Source: Streptomyces scabichelini
Lineage (GTDB): Bacteria; Actinomycetota; Actinomycetes; Streptomycetales; Streptomycetaceae
DNA length: 33,835 nt
Reading direction: 5' to 3'
NCBI RefSeq assembly: GCF_011045015.1
Contig: NZ_JAAKZY010000111.1
Coordinates: 1 to 33,835, forward strand
Shown: in pieces, positions 15,434-24,466 of the stretch
How positions within the stretch are numbered: the stretch's first letter is position 1
Layout of the letters: every line of letters begins with the position of its first letter
The notes under the pieces: model-generated
Seen by the model: only the letters and a program-made list of their open reading frames with translations
What the model was told of the DNA's origin: nothing
The model's database searches: none
Made by a program: the position numbers and the translations under genes

Positions 15434-17979
15434 TGTCTCCGACGGATCGGCGGGATACGGCGAGTGGGCGTCTGCCTGGCGCCCCTGACGGGGTGGACGA
15501 GCCCGCGTCGCAGGAGTCCGCTGTGCCGGGGCCGGGTACGGGGCTTTCGGGAGGGCCCGGCACGTCGGACGAGTGCCTGTCGGCGGGGGCCGGCACGTCG
15601 GCGGAGTCTGACGTGCTGGTGGAGCCCGGCACGTCGGTGGAGCCTGACCCGTTGGCGGAGCCCGGCACGTCGGCCGGTCTCAGCATGTCGGCGCAGCCTG
15701 ACACGTTGGCAGGGCCTGGCACGTTGGCGGAGCCTGGTGTGCCGCACCTCAGCACGTCGGCTGGGCCCAGCACGTCGGTGGAGCCTGACGTGTTGGTGGA
15801 ACCTGGCGTGTCGGCGGAGGGCGGTACGTCGGTGGAGCCTGACATGTTGGTCGAGCCTGGTGTGTCGGCGGACCCTGACGTGTTGGCGGAGCCTGACCCG
15901 TCGGCGGAGGGCGGCACGTCGGTGGGGATTGGCACGTCGGCCGAGCCGCGTCCGTCGCCGTGGCAGCCGCACGGAGCTGTTCGGACGGACCCGTCGCGCT
16001 CGTCCGGAGAGGCTCGGCCTGCCGATGTGGCCCGCCGAGCCCTCTGGGCTGCGCGGCGCGGCGAGGCCGGGGCCTCGGCGGGCGACGCGGAGGAGGGCCG
16101 CTCCGCCGCGCCTCAGGCACGACCGGCAGCACGGGGTACGGACCAGGGGGCGACCGGGACGATCGCTGACGGGCGGCGGGCGATGCCGCGGGGGCCCCGG
16201 CCGGGCGACGTGGCGCGTGAGGCTCTGCGCGGCGCGGCCGGCCGGGCCGCGGGCGCTGCGACTCGCGCGGAGGACGGGCCCGGAGTGGCGGGCGCCGAGG
16301 ACGCCGTGCGCTCCGGGGAGATGTCCGAGCCGTCGGACGCCGGCCGTCCCGAAGACGGCGGGGCGTCCGGTACGCCGCGCCCCGGTGACGTGGCCCGCGA
16401 GGCACTGCGCTCCGCGCGATCCGAAGCGGGCCGGGCCCCTCGTACCTCCGCCAGGACCACTCGTACCTCCGCCAGGACCAAGGGAGTCGGTGGCCCGAGC
16501 CACCCCAGCCGCCGCGCGGCGGCTCGAGCCAAGGACCTGGCCGACCGGTTGGGCGACGCGTCCGAAGAGCCGCCGTGGCCCGACGGAGAAGCCTGGACGA
16601 CGAAGCCTGACGAACCACGCGGCGCCGTGCCCGCGACCGCTGTCGGTTCCGTGGGCCGAGGCGCCCGTGTGCGACCCACCATGCCCGCGCTCGACGAGGA
16701 CAGCACCATGCCGAGTGGAGCCTCCCCGGCCCGTGACAGCGACCTGCGGCGTACTTTCCCCGCGCTTCCGCCTCGGCCACCGGGTGTGGACAGGTTCGCC
16801 GGGACCTGGTGGGGCAACGCCTGGGTGAGTGCGCTGGAGGAGATGGCGTTGGACCCGGCGCGGCTTGCGCGCGGGCGGGTCTATGCGGGGGAGGGGCACG
16901 TGGACGCCGTCACCGTCACGCCCGGGCTCGTACTCGCGTATGTGCACGGGAGCCGGCCGCGGCCGTACCGGGTGCAGATCCGGATGCGTACGCTCGCCGA
17001 CGACGACTGGGAGCGGTTCCTGGACGCCGCCGCCGAACGGCCGGGGCACATCGCGGCGTTGCTCGACAAGGACATGCCCCAGTCGCTCGCCCAGTGCGGA
17101 GTCGAACTGCTTCCCGGCCCCGGTGATCTCGAACCGCACTGCAGTTGCCCCGACTTCGGCCACCCCTGCAAGCACGCGGCCGCCCTGTGCTACCAGACCG
17201 CACGACTGCTGGACGAAGACCCCTTCGTCCTGCTCCTGCTGCGCGGCCGGGGCGAACGCGAACTGCTGGACGCGCTGTCGCGACGCAACGCCGCCCTGGC
17301 CGCGCGCTCGGCCCGCGGAGGCCGAGAACCCGCACTCCCCGGCGTACGAGCCCGTGACGCCCTCGCGCCCCGCACACTCCCGCCCCTGCCGGAACCGCTG
17401 CCGACGCCCGCACACCCCGAACAGCCCCCGGTCTATCCGGCGGCCCCCGGCGGCCCGGACCCCTTCGCGCTCGACCAGCTGGCCACCGACGCGGCCACCC
17501 GCGCGCACGCGCTCCTCACGACGGGACGTGACCCGGTCGCGGAGCTGACGCTCTGGCAGGACGCCGTCCGCCTCGCGGCCACCCGGCCCGGCTCCGGCCT
17601 CACCGCCACGACCCGCTCCCTCTACGCTTCCCTCGCCTCCGCCGCCGGCCGCACCCCGGCCGAGCTGGCGCGCGCGGTCGCCGCCTGGCGCCAGGGCGGA
17701 CTCGAAGGGCTCGCCGTCCTCGAAGAGCCCTGGGACCCACCGGCGGGCCGTTTCGACCGTGCCCGTCCGCTCCTCCTGGCCGCCGACTTCCCCGCCTTCC
17801 GCCCCTGGCACAACCACCTCACCCACCCTCGCGGCCACATACAGCTCCGCCTCGGCCACGACGGCCTCTGGTACGCGTACGAATCGGAACCGGGCCACGA
17901 CGACTGGTGGCCCCGAGGCACCCCCGACCTCGACCCGGTCGGCGCCCTCACCGGCCTGGGCTCACCGGGCGACCAATGA
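15433..17979 (+). CDS. SWIM zinc-finger protein with hexapeptide repeat region
   Basis: 848 residues. A SWIM finger is present as Cys570-x-Cys572-x6-Cys579-x-His581 (CSCPDFGHPCKH), a motif thought to bind DNA or protein. In bacteria it is often encoded beside SNF2 ATPases, as here, where the start codon overlaps the SNF2 stop. Residues about 52-175 are a degenerate 6-residue repeat ([VA]EP[GD]xx) with no cysteine, followed by three copies of a GDVAREAL-type motif in a basic, probably disordered stretch. The conserved part starts near residue 450 (GTWWGNAWVSALEEM). The N-terminal 450 residues are low-complexity and likely variable between strains. Probably a non-catalytic partner of the SNF2 protein. 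Confidence 0.92.
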   Translation: MSPTDRRDTASGRLPGAPDGVDEPASQESAVPGPGTGLSGGPGTSDECLSAGAGTSAESDVLVEPGTSVEPDPLAEPGTSAGLSMSAQPDTLAGPGTLAEPGVPHLSTSAGPSTSVEPDVLVEPGVSAEGGTSVEPDMLVEPGVSADPDVLAEPDPSAEGGTSVGIGTSAEPRPSPWQPHGAVRTDPSRSSGEARPADVARRALWAARRGEAGASAGDAEEGRSAAPQARPAARGTDQGATGTIADGRRAMPRGPRPGDVAREALRGAAGRAAGAATRAEDGPGVAGAEDAVRSGEMSEPSDAGRPEDGGASGTPRPGDVAREALRSARSEAGRAPRTSARTTRTSARTKGVGGPSHPSRRAAARAKDLADRLGDASEEPPWPDGEAWTTKPDEPRGAVPATAVGSVGRGARVRPTMPALDEDSTMPSGASPARDSDLRRTFPALPPRPPGVDRFAGTWWGNAWVSALEEMALDPARLARGRVYAGEGHVDAVTVTPGLVLAYVHGSRPRPYRVQIRMRTLADDDWERFLDAAAERPGHIAALLDKDMPQSLAQCGVELLPGPGDLEPHCSCPDFGHPCKHAAALCYQTARLLDEDPFVLLLLRGRGERELLDALSRRNAALAARSARGGREPALPGVRARDALAPRTLPPLPEPLPTPAHPEQPPVYPAAPGGPDPFALDQLATDAATRAHALLTTGRDPVAELTLWQDAVRLAATRPGSGLTATTRSLYASLASAAGRTPAELARAVAAWRQGGLEGLAVLEEPWDPPAGRFDRARPLLLAADFPAFRPWHNHLTHPRGHIQLRLGHDGLWYAYESEPGHDDWWPRGTPDLDPVGALTGLGSPGDQ

Positions 17980-18081
17980 GCCGAAGCATGACGTCGCCTC
18001 ACATGTGGCGACTCCGTGCAGGCAATGTGGACAAACCGGGCCCGTTTTCGCCGTCACAGGTGCGGAAGTTAGCGTGGAGCG

Positions 18082-19374
18082 GTGAGTGAGATGAAGTCCC
18101 CTGCCCTCCAGTACCGCTTCGACGGCCCGGAAGACGCCCCGGTCCTCGTTCTCGGCCCCTCGCTCGGCACCACGTGGCACATGTGGGACCGACAGGTCCC
18201 GGAGCTGATGAAGCACTGGAAGGTGTTCCGGTTCGACCTGCCGGGCCACGGCGGCGCGCCCGCGCACCCGGCCGCATCGGTCGCCGACCTCGCCGATCGG
18301 CTGCTGACGACACTCGACAGCCTCGGCGTGCAGCGCTTCGGCTACGCGGGCTGCGCGCTCGGCGGTGCCGTCGGCACCGAGCTGGCGCTGCGCCACCCCG
18401 AGCGGATCGCCTCGCTCGCCCTGATCGCCGCCTCCCCGCGTTTCGGTACGGCCGACGAGTTCCGCCAGCGCGGCGTGATCGTACGGACGAACGGCCTCGA
18501 CCCCATCGCGCGGACGTCTCCGGAGCGCTGGTTCACCAGCGGGTTCGCCGCCGCCCAGCCCGCGATCACCGAGTGGGCCGTGCAGATGGTGCGCACCACC
18601 GACCCGGGCTGCTACATCGCGGCCTGCGAGGCGCTCGCCTCCTTCGACGTACGCCCCGAGCTCGGCCGCGTCGGCGTGCCCACCCTCGTCCTCGTCGGCT
18701 CCGACGACCAGGTCACGGGCCCCGCCGAGGCCCGCACACTGGTCGCCGGCATACCGGACGCCCGCCTCGCCGTCGTACCCGGCGCCTCGCACCTGGTCCC
18801 CGTGGAACAGCCCGCCGCGGTCACCGACCTCCTCGTACGGCACTTCACGAGCGCCTGGCTGCCCGCCATCGACGCGACCTCCGGCCAGATGGCGATCGTG
18901 GCGCCCCCGGTGAAGCCGGTCCTGGCGGCGGGATCGCCGGTCGCGCCCGTCGCCGAGATCGCCGCCGCCGAGCAGCCCGAGGCCCTGGGCAGGCCCGACC
19001 CGTACGACGCGGGCATCAAGGTCCGCCGTGAGGTGCTCGGCGACGCGCACGTGGACCGGGCGCTGGCCCAGGCGGACGAGTTCTCCGGGGACTTCCAGGA
19101 GCTCATCACGCGCTACGCGTGGGGCGAGATCTGGGACCGGCCGGGTCTGGACAGACGCTCGCGCAGCTGTGTCACACTCACCGCCCTGGTCGCGGGCGGC
19201 CATCTCGACGAACTCGCCTTCCACACCCGGGCCGCCCTCCGCAACGGCCTCACTCCGGCCGAGATCAAGGAAGTACTGCTCCAGGCGGCCGTCTACTGCG
19301 GCATACCGGCCGCGAACAGCGCCTTCAAAGTGGCGCAGCAGGTCATCCGCGAGGAGACCACGCCCCAGGAGTGA
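18082..19374 (+). CDS. pcaL: PcaD-PcaC-like fusion: alpha/beta-hydrolase plus carboxymuconolactone decarboxylase domain
   Basis: 430 residues. The N-terminal alpha/beta-hydrolase (1-260) resembles 3-oxoadipate enol-lactonase: LGPSLGTTWHMW, FDLPGHGGA, the acid region GSDDQV and the catalytic His in GASHLVP. The C-terminal part (about 310-425) is a CMD domain like PcaC (SGDFQELITRYAWGEIW, VAGGHLDELAFH). Such fusions carry out two steps of protocatechuate breakdown. The nucleophile elbow GxSxGG reads GCALGG, with Ala92 (codon GCG) where serine is expected, so the hydrolase half may be inactive or use another chemistry. No other pca gene is in the window. The GTG at 18082 follows a TAGCGT box by 6 nt; an ATG at 18091 is the alternative. 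Confidence 0.88.
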   Translation: MSEMKSPALQYRFDGPEDAPVLVLGPSLGTTWHMWDRQVPELMKHWKVFRFDLPGHGGAPAHPAASVADLADRLLTTLDSLGVQRFGYAGCALGGAVGTELALRHPERIASLALIAASPRFGTADEFRQRGVIVRTNGLDPIARTSPERWFTSGFAAAQPAITEWAVQMVRTTDPGCYIAACEALASFDVRPELGRVGVPTLVLVGSDDQVTGPAEARTLVAGIPDARLAVVPGASHLVPVEQPAAVTDLLVRHFTSAWLPAIDATSGQMAIVAPPVKPVLAAGSPVAPVAEIAAAEQPEALGRPDPYDAGIKVRREVLGDAHVDRALAQADEFSGDFQELITRYAWGEIWDRPGLDRRSRSCVTLTALVAGGHLDELAFHTRAALRNGLTPAEIKEVLLQAAVYCGIPAANSAFKVAQQVIREETTPQE

Positions 19375-19449
19375 GCACCCGGGAGCGATGCCCCACGAAT
19401 GACCAGCCGGGACTGAGACAGCTCCCGGGTCCGGGGCAGGATGGAAACC

Positions 19450-20085
19450 ATGAAGCTCACGAAGAAGTCGCACGCCTGCATTCGGCTCGAGAAGGACGGG
19501 CGCACGCTCGTCATCGACCCCGGCGGTTTCAGCGAGGAGGACGCCGCGGCCGGCGCGGACGCGATCCTGGTCACACACGAGCATCCCGACCACTTCGACG
19601 AGGGGCGGCTCCGGGCCGGTCTCGAGGCCAACCCCGCCGCCGAGTTGTGGACTCTGAAGTCCGTCGCCGACCAGATCGCGGCGGCGTTCCCGGGCCGCGT
19701 GCACACCGTCGGCCACGGCGACACGTTCACCGCCGCGGGCTTCGACGTACAGGTCCACGGCGAACTGCACGCCGTCATCCACCCCGACATCCCGCGCATC
19801 ACCAACGTCGGCTATCTCGTCGACGGCGGCCGCGTCTTCCACCCGGGCGACGCCCTCACCGTCCCCGACCAGCCGGTCGAGACGCTGATGCTCCCGGTGA
19901 TGGCCCCCTGGAACAAGATCTCCGAGGTCATCGAGTACGTACGAGCGGTCAAGCCGCAGCGCGCGTACGACATCCATGACGCGCTCCTCAGCGACCTCGC
20001 GCGCCCGGTCTACGACCGTCAGATCGGCGGCCTGGGCGGTTCGGAGCATCTGCGGCTGACGCCGGGTGCCTCGGCCGAACTCTGA
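19450..20085 (+). CDS. MBL-fold metal-dependent hydrolase, UlaG-like
   Basis: About 211 residues. The metal-binding motif HxHxDH is present (THEHPDHFDE), with further likely ligands in VHGELHAVIH, the Asp of FHPGDALT and the His of YDIHDAL. The compact layout matches the L-ascorbate-6-phosphate lactonase (UlaG)-like branch of the metallo-beta-lactamase fold. The natural substrate is unknown. The ATG at 19450 (MKLTKKSHAC) is preferred, with a GGATGG ribosome site 5 nt upstream; an in-frame ATG at 19441 is possible. The gene lies 75 nt after the pcaL-like gene and just before exonuclease III, which has its own promoter. Confidence 0.88.
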   Translation: MKLTKKSHACIRLEKDGRTLVIDPGGFSEEDAAAGADAILVTHEHPDHFDEGRLRAGLEANPAAELWTLKSVADQIAAAFPGRVHTVGHGDTFTAAGFDVQVHGELHAVIHPDIPRITNVGYLVDGGRVFHPGDALTVPDQPVETLMLPVMAPWNKISEVIEYVRAVKPQRAYDIHDALLSDLARPVYDRQIGGLGGSEHLRLTPGASAEL

Positions 20086-20107
20086 GCACAAGCCTCCTGC
20101 GGGTCCG

Positions 20108-20130
20108 TTGTCAGACCCTCCCGGTAGGTT
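20108..20130 (+). promoter_or_regulatory. Damage-type (RecA-NDp/PafBC-like) promoter of exonuclease III
   Basis: TTGTCAGAC, 8 nt, TAGGTT. It has the same architecture and the same nine upstream bases as the SNF2 promoter at 12417-12439. The -10 box ends 7 nt before the ATG at 20138, so the mRNA would be leaderless. Confidence 0.65.
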
Positions 20131-20137
20131 GTGAGGC

Positions 20138-20917
20138 ATGCGCATTGCCACCTGGAACGTGAACTCGATCACCGCCCGTCTCCCGAGGCTCCTGGCCTGG
20201 CTGGAGAGCAGCGGCACGGACGTGCTGTGCCTCCAGGAGGCGAAGACCACCGCCGAGCAGTTCCCGTCCGCCGAACTCCGCGAGCTGGGCTATGAGTCGG
20301 CGGTGCACGCGACGGGGAGGTGGAACGGCGTGGCGGTGATCTCCCGCATAGGCCTCGAGGACATCGTCAAGGGCCTGCCCGGCGACCCCGGTTACGACGG
20401 CGTCCAGGAGCCCCGAGCCGTCGCCGCGACCTGCGGCCCGGTCCGCGTCTGGTCGGTGTACGTGCCGAACGGACGCGAGGTGGACCACCCCCACTTCGCG
20501 TACAAACTCCAGTGGATCGAGGCCCTCAAGGCGGCGATCGCGGGCGACGCTGGCGGCAGCCGCCCGTTCGCGGTGCTGGGCGACTACAACGTGGCGCCGA
20601 CGGACGACGACGTCCACGACATCTCCGCCTTCGAGGGCTCCACCCACGTCACCCCGGCCGAGCGCGCCGCCCTCACCGAGCTCCGCGAGGCCGGCCTCTC
20701 GGACGTGGTCCCGCGCCCCCTCAAGTACGACCACCCGTACACGTACTGGGACTACCGCCAACTCTGCTTCCCCAAGAACCGCGGCATGCGCATCGACCTG
20801 GTCTACGGCAACGAACCCTTCGCAAAGGCGGTAACGGACGCGTACGTGGACCGCGAGGAGCGCAAGGGCAAGGGAGCGTCGGACCACGCGCCGGTGGTAG
20901 TGGACTTGGACGTGTAA
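20138..20917 (+). CDS. xthA: Exodeoxyribonuclease III (AP endonuclease, XthA family)
   Basis: 259 residues, full length for the family. Key motifs of the exonuclease/endonuclease/phosphatase fold are all visible: Asn7 in TWNVNS, the metal-binding Glu34 in CLQEAKT, Tyr109, Asp149 and Asn151 in LGDYNVAP, Asp220 in GMRIDLVYGN, and the terminal Asp249-His250 in SDHAPVVVDL. It cuts DNA at abasic sites and removes 3' blocking groups in base excision repair. The ATG is separated by 7 nt from a promoter of the DNA-damage type. It converges on the GDSL esterase gene with a hairpin repeat between. Confidence 0.95.
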   Translation: MRIATWNVNSITARLPRLLAWLESSGTDVLCLQEAKTTAEQFPSAELRELGYESAVHATGRWNGVAVISRIGLEDIVKGLPGDPGYDGVQEPRAVAATCGPVRVWSVYVPNGREVDHPHFAYKLQWIEALKAAIAGDAGGSRPFAVLGDYNVAPTDDDVHDISAFEGSTHVTPAERAALTELREAGLSDVVPRPLKYDHPYTYWDYRQLCFPKNRGMRIDLVYGNEPFAKAVTDAYVDREERKGKGASDHAPVVVDLDV

Positions 20918-20942
20918 CGGAGCGCCCTTCCCGTGTGGCGGG

Positions 20943-21000
20943 GCGCCCCGCAGGGGCGCGCCCCAAAGGGGCGCGGGGAACTGCGCGCCCAGCCACAACG
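20943..21000 (+). repeat. Dispersed intergenic repeat, copy C, with two alternative hairpins
   Basis: Two overlapping hairpins are possible: 20943-20949 with 20953-20959, and 20957-20964 with 20968-20975. They share bases and so exclude one another. The block 20968-20987 is identical to 10503-10522 in copy B. It lies between convergent genes and probably terminates both. Confidence 0.8.
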
Positions 21001-21047
21001 GCCCCGCAGCCGAATGACGACCTCCCCGCGAAGCGGCGCCGCTGCAG

Positions 21048-22808
21048 CTACAGCAACCTCAAATCCACAGCCTCCGCCAGCGCAGCGAGCCCCGCATTGC
21101 CCGGATGCAGATGATCCCCACTGTCGTAAGCGGGCAGCATCCGGGAGGGACGCGCCGGGTCGCGCAACACCGCATCAAAGTCCAGCACCCCGTCAAACGA
21201 GGAGCTGGACCGAATCCACGCGTTCACCGCGGAGCGCTCCGCGTCGGCGGCAGCCGTACAGCGAGCCTCCCCTTCGCAGGGCACGATCGTCGCGGCCAGC
21301 ACCCGCACACCACGAGCGTGCGCCCGGTCGGCGATCTCCTGGAGCCCGGCGATGACCTGGTCCGCGCTCGCGCCCCAACGGACGTCGTTGACGCCCTGGA
21401 AGACGACGGCCGTACGTGCCGACGTCTGGGCGAGGACATCACGCTCCAGGCGGTTCAGGGCGCTCACACCACCCGTGTCGGTGGAGACGCCGTCGCCCGT
21501 GTAGCGGTCGGTGACCACACGGTTCGCCGAGATGCCGTGGTTGAGGACGCCGTAGCCCGGCACCGCATCCTGGGTCCGCAGCCGCCTGGCGAGCACATCG
21601 CCCCAGCGCAGGTTCGCGTCCGGCGTCGACTTCTCGCCGTCCGTGATCGAATCCCCGAGCAGCACGACGGAACCGGGCCCGCCGCCCACGTCCACACCGG
21701 TCAGCAGCGGCCAGTTGGTGATCGTCGAGGTGTACGCGTCCGGGGTCGCGTCCGCGGCATGGTCGCCGGGCCCGCTGAGGTAGGACCGCTGGACGGCCAG
21801 GCTGTGCACGGGCGCGGCGGTCACCGTTCCCGGCAGATGGAAGCTCACGAGCAGATTGGCGTCCGCGGGCACGTCGAAGCCGAGAGGATCACTGAACTCC
21901 TGTGCCCCCGCGGGGATTTCGGTTCCGGCGGAGCCCCGGAACGCCAGCGGCACGGGAGCACTCCGCGGGCTCGCGCCGGACGCCTGGACCGCCACCGTCG
22001 CACTGCCGATCCGTACGGGGCCGGCCGCGAAGGTGTTGTCGAGCCGGATCCGTACGCGCGGTCCGCCCGCCGAGGTGTGCACCACGAGGCGCAGCGTCCG
22101 GTCCGTCCAGGGCCCGACCGCCGTGTACCCGGAGGTCGAAGTGGCCCAACTGCCCGTCCAGCCAAGGGAGTCGGCGCGCACCGACAGCGCGAACACATGC
22201 AGGTCGGCGGCACGCGGCAGCTGGACGGAGGCAACGTCCCGGCCCTCGACGAGCGGCACGGTCACGACGTACAGCCGTGCCTTTTCGACGAGCTGGCCGC
22301 CGGGGGTGTTGATGTGCGGCAGCGCCACGGCCTTCGTGGCGAGGGGCCCGCGGCGCCAGTCCGGTGCGGTCAGCCGGTACGAGGAGTGCGAGCCGTTCGC
22401 GTACCGCACCACACCCGTGCCCGTGACGGCGTCGCCGCCCGTGCCCGCGACCAGGAAGGCGAGGGCGTCGCCGCGGCCGTGCACCCGGACGGACTGGCCG
22501 TCGGCGCGCACGTTGTCCGGCCGGCCCGCCGCCCGGCCCGGCCAGCTCAGCCGGGCGCCCTGGACCGTCAGCGAGCGCCCGGGAGTCCAGCCCGCGGCGG
22601 TCAGGTCCTGCGCCGACAGGGAGCCGCCCGAGCCGTCGAAGTCCGCCGCTCCGGGCCGGGTGTCATCGCTGACCGCCGTGTTGTCGAAGAGCCGCTCCAG
22701 CGGGAGCGGCCGGACCGGGGTGGGCGGCACGGTCTCGGCGGACGCCGTCGGCACCCCCATCATCAGAAGAGCGAGAGTGATGGCCGGACCCCAGACGCGT
22801 CGGTGCAC
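21048..22808 (-). CDS. Secreted SGNH/GDSL-family esterase
   Basis: 586 residues. A signal peptide (1-24, ending PTASA) precedes a beta-rich N-terminal domain of about 340 residues, then the catalytic SGNH domain. Block I is VVLLGDSITDG with nucleophile Ser387, block II glycine NHGISANR, block III asparagine GVNDVRWG, and block V SGDHLHPG with Asp and His. It should hydrolyse an ester in the extracellular space, possibly on a polysaccharide or lipid; the substrate is unknown. The start is supported by a GGGAGGGAG ribosome site and a good promoter. The large N-terminal domain is typical of Streptomyces secreted GDSL enzymes of this length. Confidence 0.93.
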   Translation of the reverse strand: MHRRVWGPAITLALLMMGVPTASAETVPPTPVRPLPLERLFDNTAVSDDTRPGAADFDGSGGSLSAQDLTAAGWTPGRSLTVQGARLSWPGRAAGRPDNVRADGQSVRVHGRGDALAFLVAGTGGDAVTGTGVVRYANGSHSSYRLTAPDWRRGPLATKAVALPHINTPGGQLVEKARLYVVTVPLVEGRDVASVQLPRAADLHVFALSVRADSLGWTGSWATSTSGYTAVGPWTDRTLRLVVHTSAGGPRVRIRLDNTFAAGPVRIGSATVAVQASGASPRSAPVPLAFRGSAGTEIPAGAQEFSDPLGFDVPADANLLVSFHLPGTVTAAPVHSLAVQRSYLSGPGDHAADATPDAYTSTITNWPLLTGVDVGGGPGSVVLLGDSITDGEKSTPDANLRWGDVLARRLRTQDAVPGYGVLNHGISANRVVTDRYTGDGVSTDTGGVSALNRLERDVLAQTSARTAVVFQGVNDVRWGASADQVIAGLQEIADRAHARGVRVLAATIVPCEGEARCTAAADAERSAVNAWIRSSSSFDGVLDFDAVLRDPARPSRMLPAYDSGDHLHPGNAGLAALAEAVDLRLL

Positions 22809-22853
22809 GACCGACTCCCTCCCGTATGCCGACGAGACGACAGATGCTCCGCG

Positions 22854-22882
22854 AAGCTAAGGAGACGGCAGGGACCCGTCAA
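22854..22882 (-). promoter_or_regulatory. Promoter of the GDSL esterase gene
   Basis: On the minus strand TTGACG (22877-22882), a spacer of exactly 17 nt, then TAGCTT (22854-22859). This is a near-ideal vegetative-type Streptomyces promoter, with a predicted leader of about 40 nt. Confidence 0.65.
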
Positions 22883-22976
22883 TGTTCCACACGCGAACTC
22901 CCGGCTAAATTCCCTGGAACAGGCGGCTCCGCGTGCCCTGTGGTGCGTTGGGCGATACGGATGACAGGCTGGGAGT

Positions 22977-23417
22977 ATGAACATCTCGTTCCTGGGCAAC
23001 TGGCGCAAGAAGCGAGACCCCGCCAGAGGAGTCGCTGTCTTCTCCGACAGTGAGAGTGATCGTGAGGGGGTGGCCGAACTTCTCTCCGAGTGTGAACTAC
23101 TGCGTTCCCAGGCGCACCGGGCGGGGATCGAACTCGACGATTCCCCGGCTTCGTTGGAGGCGCTCGACCAGTTGCTGCCGCGCTGGCGCGACGACGAGGA
23201 GAGTCTGCCCTGGCTCGGCAACGACGCCGGCCTCTATCTCGGCACGGTCATTCTGCGCACGGTCCCCGGCGCGACATGGAAGGTGTGGCCCAACGGCCAG
23301 CCGGTGGTCCGGCTGGAATCCGGCCGGGAGATCGACGTGGTCACCGCCGGCCGCGAGTGGGCGACCAGCGGCGTACCGGAACTCTCGCAGCTGTACGGCG
23401 AGGTGTCGGAGGCGTAA
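22977..23417 (+). CDS. Small conserved actinobacterial protein, probably DUF6278
   Basis: 146 residues, soluble, with no signal or membrane segment. The pattern NISFLGNW at the start, SPASLEALDQLLPRW, LPWLGNDAGLYLGTVI, WPNGQPVVRLESGREIDVV and the closing ELSQLY recalls the DUF6278 family of Streptomyces; this is from memory of the pattern, not a search. The function is unknown. The upstream CAGGCT and GGGAGT lie so close to the ATG that a leaderless start is likely. It is divergent from the esterase gene. Confidence 0.85.
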   Translation: MNISFLGNWRKKRDPARGVAVFSDSESDREGVAELLSECELLRSQAHRAGIELDDSPASLEALDQLLPRWRDDEESLPWLGNDAGLYLGTVILRTVPGATWKVWPNGQPVVRLESGREIDVVTAGREWATSGVPELSQLYGEVSEA

Positions 23418-23585
23418 CTCATCATCATGCTCCCCATCCTCACCTTCCCTCTCAAGCAGCCTCAATTGCACCATCCGACGTTAAATACGGCTTATGTCCG
23501 AGAGGTGCGTGTCATACACTGGCATCACTTTTGTCTGGATAGTTTGCGGCCATCGCGACACAGCTGAGAGTGGGTAGGGCTGGGT

Positions 23586-24329
<744 letters not shown>

Positions 24330-24410
24330 TCGGATGACGTGATCGTGAAGATTCGCCGGGAGGCCGCCGGCCGCGGGATCGTGGACGTCGCTCCCGCCGA
24401 ACCAGGGACG

Positions 24411-24459
24411 CTGCTGCCGGGCGTGCGGTAGCGGAGGGCAATGGCCCGCCCGGCAGCAG
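24411..24459. terminator. 13-bp inverted repeat between gluA and the CocE-like gene
   Basis: Perfect arms 24411-24423 and 24447-24459 (CTGCTGCCGGGCG and its complement) enclose a 23-nt loop between two convergent genes. It ends 8 nt before the stop of the CocE-like gene and would terminate transcription from both sides. Confidence 0.65.
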
Positions 24460-24466
24460 CCGGAGA

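Noticed and set aside
15238..20250. Long minus-strand open frames opposite the SWIM, pcaL-like and MBL genes
   Set aside because: Low-complexity basic sequence without motifs, while the plus-strand frames contain recognisable domains throughout.
24339..24431. 31-codon open stretch after gluA as a gene or gluB remnant
   Set aside because: No ribosome site and no convincing similarity to a binding protein; part of it lies in the terminator hairpin.
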